Source of the DNA: Chara braunii
Taxonomy: Eukaryota > Streptophyta > Charophyceae > Charales > Characeae
Length of the DNA: 23,539 nucleotides
Assembly: GCA_003427395.1 (NCBI GenBank)
Contig: BFEA01000115.1
Span: 1,124,489 to 1,148,027, forward strand
Reading direction: 5' to 3'
Below, one piece after another: positions 1 through 9,724 of this stretch. Each line of letters opens with the position of its first letter. Positions within the stretch are counted from its first letter, which is position 1. The position numbers and the translations under genes are program-made. The notes below the pieces were generated by a model. It was not told the DNA's origin. It worked only from the letters and a program-made list of their open reading frames with translations, and ran no database searches.

Positions 1-18
1 CCCCCCCCCCCCACCGCC

Positions 19-49
<31 letters not shown>
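1..49. repeat. poly-C followed by (CA)n microsatellite
   Basis: A run of twelve C is followed, after a few bases, by about 14 CA units (roughly 19-46). The window begins in this tract and ends in a CT tract, which suggests the whole contig is bounded by low-complexity sequence. Confidence 0.95.
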
Positions 50-50
<1 letters not shown>

Positions 51-638
51 ATCAGTTGTATGTTTGTCTGTTTTCCTGTTGTTTTTTGTCCTCCCCCTAA
101 TCTTTTCTAAGTGTTTTTGCTTACCCAAACAGAGCACCCTTAAGTAGTGCCAAACAGTCGGTGGCTCCTCGTTTGGAGTGCCTATTGCACTCTTATGGGG
201 GCCGCTCAGATTGGGTTGTTTGGGTTGTTTGTGTTGCCTGTAGGTGATGATGGATGCTCGTCGGAGTGACTCCCTGGCTCAGTGGGTGGTGGGAACCAAC
301 AGTCTGCAGGGTTCAATCGTGATGTGAGTTGGTCATGCGCTGCTTTGCGCCGTGTTGGATGTGTGGACTGCCTCGTCTGTGCACCACCGCCGTCTTGCTG
401 CCTGTCCCGCTTGCTTTGCATGTTCTTCTTTGCAAGTTGTTGTGTTCGCTGTGCGGTGTGGCTGTGTTGTTGGTGTTGCCTTGTGCTTCACTAATCCGAT
501 GCCTTGCTGCCCATCCACTGGTTGTGCCTTCCGTGTTTCCGTGCTGCGTGCCATGTCTTTCCTTGCAGTCGTTTTTGGCGTTGTGCAGCCGTGTTGCCTC
601 TACTGTGCTGCCTGGTGCTCCACAGGGTTGCTGCTCGC
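50..638. other. left flank, no gene seen
   Basis: T/G-rich sequence on the + strand with many TGTTG, TGCTG and TTGCC words. Several short open frames overlap on both strands, but all are Cys-, Leu- and Val-rich products of the base skew. The longest (148 codons, from 329) runs across the LTR border at 639, so it is not a gene. No promoter, RNA gene or recognisable repeat family is seen. The sequence just before 639 (ends GCTCGC) differs from the sequence before the second LTR copy (ends GTTAAGC), which places the left border of the repeat. Confidence 0.6.
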
Positions 639-1578
639 TGTCGGTGCGAATACCCTTACAAGCGTATCCGTCCTGGTTTTTGCACGCGACAGAAGATAGG
701 TTTGGTTTAAAGTTTAAGTATTCCGCGCGAGTCGCGGCTGCGTGTGTGGTTTACGTTGGTTGGATGGTTGACTGAAAGTAGAGAGTGTGAGGGAACGCAG
801 GATTGAGGCGCGCGTGATCACTTTATTTTTGATTGATGATTGTGAGAGTCGGCGTAGTCGCCAACCAGATTTTTATTTTCTGATTAAATTAGGATTAAAA
901 AAAAATTCTCTCGTGATTATGCTTACCGGTGACTTTTGCGTACGTGCGGCAGGCGACGTCAACAACAATGTTACTCTTTCAAAAACATCTTGGTAAGTCT
1001 ACGCATCGCGTATTGTCGTGTTATTTAGGTGTTTGTTTATTTAGGTTCCCGGCAAGGCTAAGACCCAGCCTTGGACCTAACACTAGCGGTTACAGCATCG
1101 GACTTTCGTCAAAGAGATTAAGGGATCGAAATCGAGCAGCGACAACACGAGGAGATCATAATAGCGCGTAGGACACTGAAGGTTGAGGGCTCGGTGAGGC
1201 TACCTCCCTTGGTTTTACTGTCAGCAGCGTCAGAACGTGCTCGTGGGTCCTCTTTCCCCGTCGTCATATTTTGACGATTAGAACTTCCTAAAACATTGTT
1301 ATTATTATTTGTCATCGTTATTATTTAACTCTATGTTTTGACTTTTTGTTGGTCGGCCGTGACACCGGCCACGGGTGGCCGTCACGACAGTCGAGGACCT
1401 TGAGCGCACGTCTCTTTTGGTTGACTTGTGGATTCAGGCGTGCTCGAAGTGCCGACAAAATTTCCTCGACCTTGTTCGTTATGAAAACACGGACCGAGAA
1501 GTTCGATGTGCATGCAAGTCGGTGGACGATTAGCCCACGAGAAGGAGAAAATCCGGGTGGTGCCGACCCTTTGCAGAT

Positions 1579-2049
1579 GTGTCGACCACTCGCCTGATCT
1601 ATCGTAAGAAGTTTGAGTGTGAGCATGCCCACCGAGGACCGCAAAATGGTGGGTCATACTCCGGCGCAATGGCGAGTGGCGACCCGGGGTCAGTGTCTGG
1701 GGGAGTTGCTGAAACGGCGGCCCCGCGGGACCCTACTGCCCTCCGGGTTTCAAGGTTTTCATTAGGATATTTGCTACCACCACTAAGGTCATTACGGGGC
1801 CTGCGGGAGGGAGGAATAGTCCCGAGTAGTCGTGACCACAGGGTACACCTCCCACCAGCCACAGTTTGCAGAGAGTGGTTTGGAGAGAGTGAGCCTTGGG
1901 AACCGGAAAGACCACGAACTGGCCACAGACGCCGTAGGCACGATAGACCTAGTAGGCGCCGTGAGCTGGGGGTACCACGACAGAGGCTGCTGCAGCACTG
2001 CCGTGCAGCCGTCCGTCGGACTTGGGCATGTAGGCACAAGACTAACTAA
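1579..2049 (+). other. 156-codon open frame in LTR A, partly shared with LTR B; coding doubtful
   Basis: The frame is Arg- and Pro-rich, and its last 115 or so residues align without gaps to 13658-14038 in copy B, ending at the same stop (end WACR-KTN). Substitutions between copies are mainly amino-acid changing, for example several Arg/Gly and Ala/Thr swaps, with no excess of synonymous changes. No zinc knuckle, protease or nuclease motif is seen. The overlapping minus-strand frame (1792-2454) is equally open, which points to base composition rather than to a gene. Start codons differ between the copies. Confidence 0.2.
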
Positions 2050-2083
2050 GTTGATCCGTAGTTTGCCCCGGCAGTAGCACCCC

Positions 2084-2590
2084 GTGGAGGTTGCCAGGCC
2101 GGTTGAGCGCACCAGAATACCGGTCTTTGACGGGCACTGGGTGGACGTTAAGACGAGCAGTGGGGCGCAGCGCTGTGCTTGGGGTGTACGAGGAAGTGTG
2201 CAGTGTAGCACTAAGAGGTCCCCGACTACCAAACGGAGTAGGCCGGAGTTAAGTGGAGAGAGGAGGACGACAAGGCGGAAGGCTGGCCTGCGAACGGACC
2301 AGGTGAAGACGGATAACGAGGAGACTGGCAACGGGCAGCGGTCGAGGAAGGAAAGAGGAAACAGTCGAATGAACCCTGACGCAGTGTGGCGCCGGGTACA
2401 TTCGACGAAGGTGGAGGAGAACGAAAGCAAGGAGGACAGCAAGGAGGTCAGCAAGGAAGAAAATGGGGAACATATATCCGGCCTGCTTCACCGACTTGAT
2501 GCATTCGAGGCAGGTGATGGTGGAGGCAGAGACCGGAAGAAGATGAGTGTAGCTACGAATCATCGTTCTGTGGTAGAAATGAGCCCATGA
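2084..2590 (+). other. 168-codon open frame in LTR A, frameshifted in LTR B; coding doubtful
   Basis: Longest + strand frame in the LTR. The predicted product has a basic, Arg-rich first half and a charged Glu/Lys/Ser-rich middle, then a short C-terminal part that is largely shared with copy B. In copy B the equivalent region is split by a one-base length change near 14270, into frames starting at 14073 and 14276. Most base differences between copies change the amino acid, and I recognise no domain. The region is purine-rich on the + strand, which removes many stop codons. Inference: most likely a chance frame in a skewed sequence. A fast-evolving remnant of an LTR-encoded protein cannot be excluded. 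Confidence 0.25.
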
Positions 2591-2604
2591 AGGCTCATTT
2601 CCTA
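2573..2604 (+). other. LTR hairpin 1, loop CATGAA (also 14561-14592)
   Basis: GAAATGAGCC (2576-2585) and GGCTCATTTC (2592-2601) pair perfectly around the 6-base loop CATGAA. In copy B the stem (14564-14573, 14580-14589) and loop are identical and flanking GTAG/CTAC can extend it past one bulged base. No difference between copies in 26 bases against a local divergence near 9%. Function unknown; an RNA structure in the LTR transcript is possible. Confidence 0.7.
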
Positions 2605-2920
2605 CGTTTTGGGCCAGGGTGAGGCTACTGGCGGGGTTAAATTTCGCTACAGGGTAGGGAATTAGTCGGTACACAAGAAAGGAGATGCGCAGCGAGTGTC
2701 GGGGATGGAAAAAAATGCGAGTGAAGGCCTGTTAGCTCCGTCATCTCTCAGTCGTTTTCAGCAAACAGAGATTTGAGGTCGGGGTTTTGCTTGAGGGCGA
2801 ATCAAACGATGATGTTAGAATTAGAAGAAGATTAGTGTAGAGGGAGTTAGTGGGATGATGAGCTGCGTGGAGGTATGGCGGAGACAGGCTATGGCGGGGG
2901 AAGAGAAAACGAAGAGAGGA

Positions 2921-2961
2921 GAATCGAGATTTCACTCGATTCTTGATGGAATCGAGTGAAA
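2921..2961 (+). other. two mutually exclusive LTR hairpins sharing one arm (also 14910-14949)
   Basis: GAATCGAG (2921-2928), CTCGATTC (2935-2942) and GAATCGAG (2949-2956) lie in series with 6-base spacers ATTTCA and TTGATG. The middle arm can pair with either side. The right-hand helix is longer: TTTCACTCGATTC (2930-2942) with its complement at 2949-2961, 13 bp perfect. In copy B the 13 bp helix is intact (14918-14930, 14937-14949; loop TTGATA), and the left alternative has one mismatch next to its loop. The layout resembles a structural switch, but no function is shown. Confidence 0.65.
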
Positions 2962-3103
2962 GAAGATGGAGGATTAGCGTTTTGAGGTCGGGCGAAGCGG
3001 ATGGCGAGTCTAGGATTGGGGTGGAGTTACTAGAACTGGAGGTTAGTAGAGATGGTGTTGCGCGAAGAGGGAGTTATGGCGGGAGTATAATGGCCGAAAC
3101 GTA

Positions 3104-3119
3104 CCCGTTTCATGACGGG
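3104..3119 (+). other. LTR hairpin 3, loop TTCATG (also 15107-15122)
   Basis: CCCGT and ACGGG close the 6-base loop TTCATG. The sequence is identical in both LTR copies. The loop is the exact reverse complement of the CATGAA loop of hairpin 1, some 520 bases upstream, so the two could pair as kissing loops in RNA. Confidence 0.5.
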
Positions 3120-3314
3120 GACGAAGGGAAAGAGAATGTAGATAGAGATTTTTGGGAGGGGCGAATCTAAATTCGAAGTTAGTTATAGTTAAGAGTTAGA
3201 AGATTAGGTGTGACTAACGAAACGGGGTGCGCTCGAACTATCGGAGATGGAAAAGGCTACGATCGCAGCAAGGAAAAAGTGAACATGGCCAATCTAATGA
3301 CCAGATACGCTCCT

Positions 3315-3659
3315 AACAACGATTTCGTCAAAACAAACATTTTTTATTTTTTGTACGAAATTGAAAGTCCAAACTGCAGCCAAAATTTGATGAAATTTTG
3401 GGTAGGGTGTTCTGAAAATGCCCTACCCCCTCAGTGTTTTTGGACTCAGCCAGAGTCCAGATACATGCAGGGGGGTACGACGTTCTAAGAACGTCGTACC
3501 CCCCTGGATGTATCTGGACTCTGGCTGAGTCCAGAAACATCGAGAGGGTAGGGCGTTTTCAGAACGCCCTACCCAAAATTTCATCAAATTTTGGCTGAAG
3601 TTTGGACTTTCAATTTCGTACAAAAAATAAAAAATGTCCGTTTTGACGAAATCGTTGTT
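3315..3659. mobile_element. 345 bp multi-hairpin foldback element inserted in LTR A
   Basis: A nearly complete inverted repeat. The arms of about 172 bases start AACAACGATTTCG and end CGAAATCGTTGTT, are roughly 94% complementary, and meet at 3487. TCCT occurs on both sides (3311-3314, 3660-3663), or TCCTA if the shared A is counted. Copy B has the uninterrupted site CGCTCCTATGG near 15311-15321, so this is a true insertion with a 4-5 bp target duplication. Each arm folds on itself into three smaller hairpins: CCAAAATTT/AAATTTTGG (3380-3401), GGGTAGGG.../...CCCTACCC (3400-3428; perfect 12 bp at 3546-3574 in the right arm) and TGGACTC/GAGTCCA (3441-3459). No transposase is present. It is likely a non-autonomous DNA transposon or MITE of foldback type; I cannot assign the superfamily. 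Confidence 0.85.
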
Positions 3660-5480
3660 TCCTATGCAAACTAGAGAGAGAGAGTAAGAGAGAGGGGTTA
3701 CGATAGGAGATCTCACCCAACTCAGTAGAGTTGCAGATAGTTTGTGGGCGGGAGTAGCACGTAGCTCCCTACATTCGTATTTCATCATAGTCGTGAATAT
3801 CAGTTGTTATTGGTGGTCATGCCCCGCTGTGCTAACTGGTTCTCCCTCCTGGATTGCTTGAACTCGGCCTGTCGAGTGGCTAAGGTGTCGAACTGTTGGG
3901 ATGCCAACGAATGCGAATGACGAACTGGAAGCTCGGAGTGGGCCTGGGGCGAGTGTATACTGACCTGCAACGACGTAGCTGTGATCACGAAAATGGACGA
4001 ACAGGCAGAGAACCGAACGGAAGGGCAGGAGTGATTGAATCAAGGTGCGCGCATACTTGGGAGGACCGAAAACGTGAGACGACTTGAAAGTTGGGTTGCG
4101 GGAGTCAGGCGCCGTAACCTTCGTACCTGATTCAACAGCACCACTATTGGGATGTGCTTCTGCAGTGGGTTTCGGATCGTTTGCAAGTAGGGGGTGAGTA
4201 GGGCATGAAGGCAAATATATGGAAGAAAGTGGAAAAAAGGGTGCGCAGCAAGAAGAGGAGCAGTAGACGTGACGTGACCAGCAGAGGGAGTTTGGGCTTT
4301 AACTGTAGTGCACCGCTTGTGCTCAGAGTGAAGGCTATGCGCGCTCGTGGTCACGCTGATTCCTTGCCTCATGTTTGCTTGAGACCACCATTCTGTTCGC
4401 CACGACTTTTTCCTAATCCTTAGAAGGACCTAATCGTTCGTACAGAGGTGATAGTTGGGCGTCACGGCTAAGTCTCCTATTCGCACAACTCAAGACTAAG
4501 CTACAAATGTTTGAGAGGGGAAAGGGTATATGAGAGAGAAAGCGAGAGGAAGGACAGAAGAGGTAGGAAAGAGAGCTGAGGAACTGCTTAACTGGAGGAG
4601 CAGAGCTAGCGGTGTTAGGAAAGTTGGTGGCGGTGTGTGGCTGAGGCACTACGGGGCGCTGATAGTTTTGATCACTACAGTATCCTTTGCAATGGCCTGG
4701 CTGTGTGACCAGCTGTACTACCTTGTCAATATTTCTATTACAAACGATTGTTGCGGCTACTAAAAATCATGGTATATGTAGTTGAACTGCTGCAGCGACC
4801 TCAAGTTATTATTGACTGGGCGGATTTCTAGCGGGTGTGCGGCTAAATGATACCGTTGGTACTTTCAGTAGCAACGAACGGTTGCGACTGGTACTGACCG
4901 TCTGATTATCGCGTTCAGGCTAGAGCTACTACGATGCCCGGTGGGTTGTTGGTGTGTCCGGGTATGGTCATTGCTTTTGCTACAGCTAGTCCTACATGTG
5001 ACAACTGTTGTGATTACGCTATTGCCTCTGGATTTGGAAGTTGCTTGTATGGCCGGGAGCTATTGGGTTGCCATTGCATACAGCTGATTGATACGGAGTT
5101 AATAGGCACGTGAGCTTGAGCATAGACTTTGCTGATTGGGGAGTCGTGCATTGCAAACGGTTTATTGCTCCGATTCGGAGGATTGTCAGGGAGCCAATAG
5201 CCGGCGGTTTGACTGCAATTTCGACCAAGTTGTTACAGTTTGGCCATCATTGCGGGGCCCCCAGGCGCATTAAGATACCAAGGTCCTCTCCTGGGAGTTG
5301 AGTTTGTCCCCCTCCTGTATCTCGAGAGTTTGAAACCCCTTATCTTCTGCCCTTCTTACTGTAAGTCTAGTCCTAGTCTGAGAGGAAGGCGGCAGGCAAA
5401 ATTGCAACCCGTAGGACCACAGCAAGACTCTGTCGGGAGTCATCCCACTGATTGCGGGAGCTCTTCCGGAACCTAGGCGA

Positions 5481-5674
5481 GGTTCTGGAGGCAGCGAACC
5501 ATCACGTAAACTATCATATCTTTATAACGTACTACACACATGTTTGCCTATCCCCCCCTGTAGCCTGATTGGTGTATGCATGCCTATCTCTATGATTTAT
5601 GCTTTTTCTTAAGGACATAACCACACTAAGTAAAGGAACGCACGTATAATGTCAGTTTCAACTTCTTTGCCTGA
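5481..5674. other. 194 bp segment present only in LTR A
   Basis: Copy B runs directly from CCTAGGCGA (to about 17126) into TTGAAAGCAGAT, while copy A has an extra 194 bases between these points. No terminal inverted repeats or clear target duplication are seen, so insertion in A and deletion in B are both possible. Confidence 0.7.
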
Positions 5675-5820
5675 TTGAAAGCAGATTTTGGAGTTGCATC
5701 TGGGGGAAGGGTGGGAGAAAGGTAGTTTTGCATGAAGCTTGACTAGGTCAACTAAAGGCTGGAAAAATTTCATACGTTTGGGAAGGCTTAGTGCTATGTT
5801 TATTTATTGGGTTGCCTTGA

Positions 5821-6143
5821 GGACCAAACATGTTTCATAAGTGGTTGCTCTGACTTGTGAGGGCTGAATGTGAATGATTTTTCAGGAGTCAATCAAATTC
5901 ATAAGTTTTGGTAGTCTGGCGGCCTTGTTTACTTTGAGTTTCTGTCGATTTCTTTTCGCTTTGGCTTTGAGAAGAAATGAATCAGGATGAGGACTAAGAC
6001 ATGTTTCATAAGTTTGGGTGGTCTTGGTCCAACGCCTCGCATGTGTTGGAACCAGAAGGTTATAACTTTGTTATACTTTATTATTATTTTATCTATGAAC
6101 AGACTAGTCAGACAGGGTTCCATAAGTTTAGGTCGTCTGACTA
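5821..6143 (+). repeat. hairpin series with conserved loop, LTR A copies
   Basis: Four units share a core close to ATGTTCCATAAGTTTGGGTG. The best are 5991-6030 (GGACTAAGAC/GTCTTGGTCC, one G-T wobble, 20-base loop at 6001-6020) and 6105-6143 (TAGTCAGAC/GTCTGACTA, 9 bp perfect, 21-base loop at 6114-6134). The unit at 5821 has lost its right arm by a deletion of about 12 bases relative to B. The unit near 5885-5920 has a decayed stem. AAGTTTGGG words recall the polypurine-like motifs of plant Athila elements. Confidence 0.65.
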
Positions 6144-6527
6144 TAGCTTATCACCAACTGAAGATAGTACTAATTAAGTAAACTTCTGGTACGAAGGGGC
6201 AGACTGAGGCTTGAGCTGAAGATGATCGGCTCAATTATATGCTACCTCGAAAGACTAAGTGAAGATAATTGTATAAATTTTGGATATTTAAACAGTTCAG
6301 GGCGGCTAGGGTGGCCTAGTCACATGCCCAAAGAAGAGAAAAGTTGTTGTTCCTGTGTTTGTGTATACTCCATGTAGTGCATGGACTTTTAGTTAAATCT
6401 TTGATATGATTCCAGGTATGTTTGGTGATTCGGACTTTGGATTTGACTGCTTGCGCTCACATACATTTATGCATGGCTGAGAGGAGTTCCACTGTGACTG
6501 TGAGAAGTGATCGTCCTATATTAATAA

Positions 6528-6570
6528 CCCTCTCTCTCTATATATATATGTGTGTGTATATATATGTCTC
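6528..6570 (+). promoter_or_regulatory. possible LTR promoter: CT tract plus TATATA boxes
   Basis: A short CT run (6530-6539) leads into TATATATATATG and, after GTGTG, a second TATATATATG, then the conserved CTCGAGTG. The same arrangement recurs in copy B at about 19158-19205 and 19862-19910. A CT element next to a TATA box about 1.1 kb before the LTR end would suit a U3/R border, but no transcript evidence exists. It may be only a simple repeat. Confidence 0.3.
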
Positions 6571-7642
6571 GAGTGTCTCGTGCGGCCTACAGTGACCTCG
6601 CGTAGGGGTTGAACAAATTATGTTTTTTTAGGGGAGTGAGACCTTCCCTTATCCTTTGCTTGTTAGAGATTTGTTTTTTATAGTTGGACGTTGTAGTCCG
6701 TGACAGTCGTCAAAGTCAAACCCCTTGACTTCTNTCCAGACCCCAGATAATGGAGCTGGTCTCCAGGGCGATAAGAGACGATTGCCACCACAGGTATGAA
6801 CATGTGTACCACCCACTCTCCGCAGAATGCAGAAGAGGGTGTGGTTCTCAACCGCACTTAGCGTTTGTCCAGCGTCGAAAGATTAACCCTCAAGGCGTGT
6901 GTCAGCCGATACTTGAGTATCGAATGCAACCTTCGAGATTATAGAGGACCCCATCGGTATGGGTACTACATAGTACGCCATCGTTGCGACCGCTTGCGTA
7001 CGCTTGCATCGTGAATCGATATGAGTTAGCCCTGCGTCCGCGCGACTTTATACTAAGCCTCGCGTGCGTCGCCTATCCGATTTTTGTATCGGAGAGTTAT
7101 GGGATGACTACTAAGAGACTAGGAGTGTTTTGTTTTGTGTCGTTTTGTGTATGTGTGTGTATATGTATTTTATTTTTGTGTTTGAAGAGCGGCGTGTCAG
7201 TGGTGTATGGGATGCATCCTAGTCGACCGACGATGAGTCGCACTTGAGACCTCAGCCCCCCAAGATGCTGGTTCGCGTGCGAGTCCGATAGAGGCGTATT
7301 ACCGCTCGTACCCCCTATGCTACAGCGAATAAGAAACGCCCTCGATTGGTCTACCTCTGCAATTGCAACTGATCAGCTTTCGTATTGTGGACTGGTAGCG
7401 CGGCGGGGATACGCCCACCGAAGGGAGGTGACAGCTCTCGTAAGGTAGAGGTAAGGCATGCCTCGTGTAGGGCCTATCCTGTCGTAGGGGCTCGCGAGAG
7501 GTATGGCTGGCGCACTCGGCCGGAGCGGTTTGCGCAACTCCAAGTATGTATCGCAATGAGGATTAAAAACCAACTCTTGCGTGACGCGGTCGGGAGGGTC
7601 CCTCGCTGCCCCGTGCGGTGCCGGACCGATGCGCTCGACAGG

Positions 7643-7660
7643 TGGCGCCATTGCCAGGGA
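7643..7660 (+). promoter_or_regulatory. primer-binding site, tRNA-Asp type (degraded)
   Basis: TGGCGCCATTGCCAGGGA lies 2 bases after the LTR end. The expected complement of the 3' end of plant tRNA-Asp, as used by Athila-group Ty3/gypsy elements, is TGGCGCCGTTGCCGGGGA. The two differ at two positions, both G to A. The site primes minus-strand DNA synthesis in reverse transcription. Its place and spacing fix the element's orientation as + and copy A as the 5' LTR. The consensus is from memory of the family; tRNA identity should be checked against the host's tRNA set. Confidence 0.75.
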
Positions 7661-9674
7661 TAACGGTTGTCTGTCGTTGTCCCTCGTGGAACGACATCCG
7701 GGTATGAGAAAAAGAGAACTAGGCAAAAATGGAAAACTTTCTTTGGACGTAGATGGTTGATTACTTGATGCCTTGACTATGTTTGGGAATATTTTAACAC
7801 TATGGTGTAAGCATGAAGCGTTGATTAATAGCGTATGCGCGATTTACATGAGGAAGGAAGTGTTTGGCTATACGCTTCAATACTCTGACGCCTGTAATAG
7901 CGGTCTCAGTGAGCACCCTATCACCTTAAGTATATTTTGATAATTGGGCGATATGTGGCGTGTCTGATATGACCGTGGTTAAGTTGAGGCAACATCCACA
8001 TTGTTGGGTATGTCTATTACCAAAGAAAACCCAATTGATAACTGTCAAAGCTATGAGGCTAGTGACTTATCACATAAGTTATGTGCTAAGCTTGCTTGGG
8101 ATGTAAAAACGTTAAGTTGAGTCGTCTCCTCTTGGTCAGTAAAATGTCGTTTTTGAGGAGGTTTCTAGTATGTGAGGGGGTGACTGATAAGCACAAAGTG
8201 AGGGGTTTAATGGCAAAAATATTTCCTTGAGTTCAGGCGGAATTATAGTATGATGGGTATTGTCTGTCTAAATCCTTTGACAATATCAATTGAAGGTGAG
8301 TTGAGTTACCTAGTAGATTGTCTAGATGTAACGATCGATAAAAGTCTGAGAAGTAGTGATTATTTAGCTAACGATTTGGGTAACCCGAAGAGAGACTTAT
8401 GTTTTAAGTATGTGTAATATATATATATGTGTTTGTTCTTATGACAGTTTTTATCTGGTTGGTGCCATATATGCATTTTCTGTATTTTGTTTGATATCGG
8501 ACTGACGACGTATGTATGGATTGTCTTCCAAGAGGACATAAACTTTGCATGAAAGCTACATCTGACATGGGACCAGAGGTGAATGGGCTGACTTATTTCT
8601 GTGGAAGGTGATTCTTTCTCAAGGGAGTAAGTCAGCGTGTATAGCTGTCCTCAGTGGAAGTACATTCTTGAATTGTTACTCCCGTGGTAAGACTTAAGGA
8701 AGCAGTCATTAGTCTCAAGAATGATAATGAGACCCACGTCGGAATTATGTTCCTGGTCCATTAGTGGGGTGTTGTTACCTTTCCTATGATAGAAAAATAA
8801 CTACATTGTTTGTTGAGAGAAGATGAAGGGGCTTATTACCTTGCCAAAACCATGATGGTCAAGTGAAACATCTACTGCCTAGTGAGAGTAGTTTTGGAGT
8901 AGCGACCTAGGCTCGTCTCCCGTTAAGCACGATCACCATGTTTGTAAGGGCGCGAATTTGCTATTCGTTGCCTTAATAGGTATGAATGGGGTTGTCCATC
9001 TGACCATGATTAGGTTCGGTAAAGTGCAAGCGCTGGAATCAGAAAAGGTTGCAGTGAGACTTGATCTTTAGAGCGGCGCTCAGAAGTCAAGATGTTATTT
9101 TATGAGGATTACACCGCCCCTCTGTGATATATATTTCGCTTGAGAGTTGAAGCGGTAACAATTGTATCATGTTATTTACTCATTGGTATTTCTACTTCTG
9201 CCTTATATCGTATGGAAATACGTTAGTGAGAGTTATCTTGTTATATGACTGACAGTTGACTTGACTTAATGTTGTTATTTATAAACTTTGATGTAATTTT
9301 CAGTTACAACCCTTGCAAATAAGTTCTGCCTATTATGTTGTGATTATTGTTGTGAGTATATGTTACTTATCGTGCGTTGTATTGCGTTTTGGATTCATGT
9401 TTGGAGTATCCACTTAATATATGGTATATCCATAATGTGTCATTCCTTGATAATAAAAACGATAAGTGATTAATGCCCGAGTTATGATTTGACAGACTTA
9501 TTGTGAGTGTTTGTGTTTTATCTTAAGTGGGTATTTATCTAAAGACTCTCTTCGGTAACGCCATTATTCTGAATATCAGTGAATAAAATTCTTATATGCA
9601 TTTTCGTGATAAGAACGAGATGATTTAGTAGGGATATATTCTGCATCAGATTTAGTTATGTGACTTCCTTCGAA

Positions 9675-9724
9675 CCTCGACCCTGACGCCGCTTGTTGTA
9701 GTTCAACAGGTGACGGGGTCGAGG
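9675..9724. repeat. 9 bp perfect inverted repeat in interior
   Basis: CCTCGACCC (9675-9683) pairs with GGGTCGAGG (9716-9724) around a 32-base loop. It lies in the most GC-rich part of the interior. No function is assigned. Confidence 0.5.

Larger units (their letters stand above)
639..7640 (+). mobile_element. giant LTR, copy A (probable 5' LTR, about 7.0 kb)
   Basis: Seen: homology with 12635-20968 begins at TGTCGGTGCG (639) and stops exactly after CTCGACA (7640). The ends are TG...CA with a 5 bp terminal inverted repeat, TGTCG/CGACA. Two bases after the end comes a primer-binding site. Known: TG...CA ends plus an adjacent primer-binding site define a 5' LTR. The length is far above most LTRs, which run from a few hundred bases to a few kb. 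Copy A carries two sequences that copy B lacks: a foldback insertion at 3315-3659 and 5481-5674. It lacks B's 1165 bp block and 0.7 kb duplication. In a stretch of about 140 bases near 2090-2230 I counted 13 differences from copy B, nearly all transitions, which is compatible with methyl-C decay. An alternative is a segmental direct duplication that happens to end in TG/CA; the primer-binding site makes this less likely. Confidence 0.75.

Noticed and set aside
329-775. 148-codon + strand open frame in the left flank
   Set aside because: It crosses the LTR border at 639, is Cys/Leu/Val-rich through base skew, has no domain, and overlaps equally open frames on both strands.
1792-2454. 220-codon minus-strand open frame in LTR A, with relatives in LTR B
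   Set aside because: Antisense to the element, Leu/Ser-rich because the + strand is purine-rich, and the frame is not kept in copy B, where homologous parts fall in different frames.
3210-3788. Peptides of similar sequence on both strands around 3315-3659
   Set aside because: The likeness comes from the inverted repeat itself. Differences between arms change amino acids freely, and the frames run out of the element into flanking LTR.
5991-6030. Hammerhead or other small self-cleaving ribozyme in the hairpin series
   Set aside because: No CTGATGA and GAAA core or other ribozyme signature in or near the loop.
6539-6565. TATA repeats as a mere microsatellite with no role
   Set aside because: Not fully rejected: the arrangement is kept in three LTR blocks, so it is listed as a low-confidence promoter.
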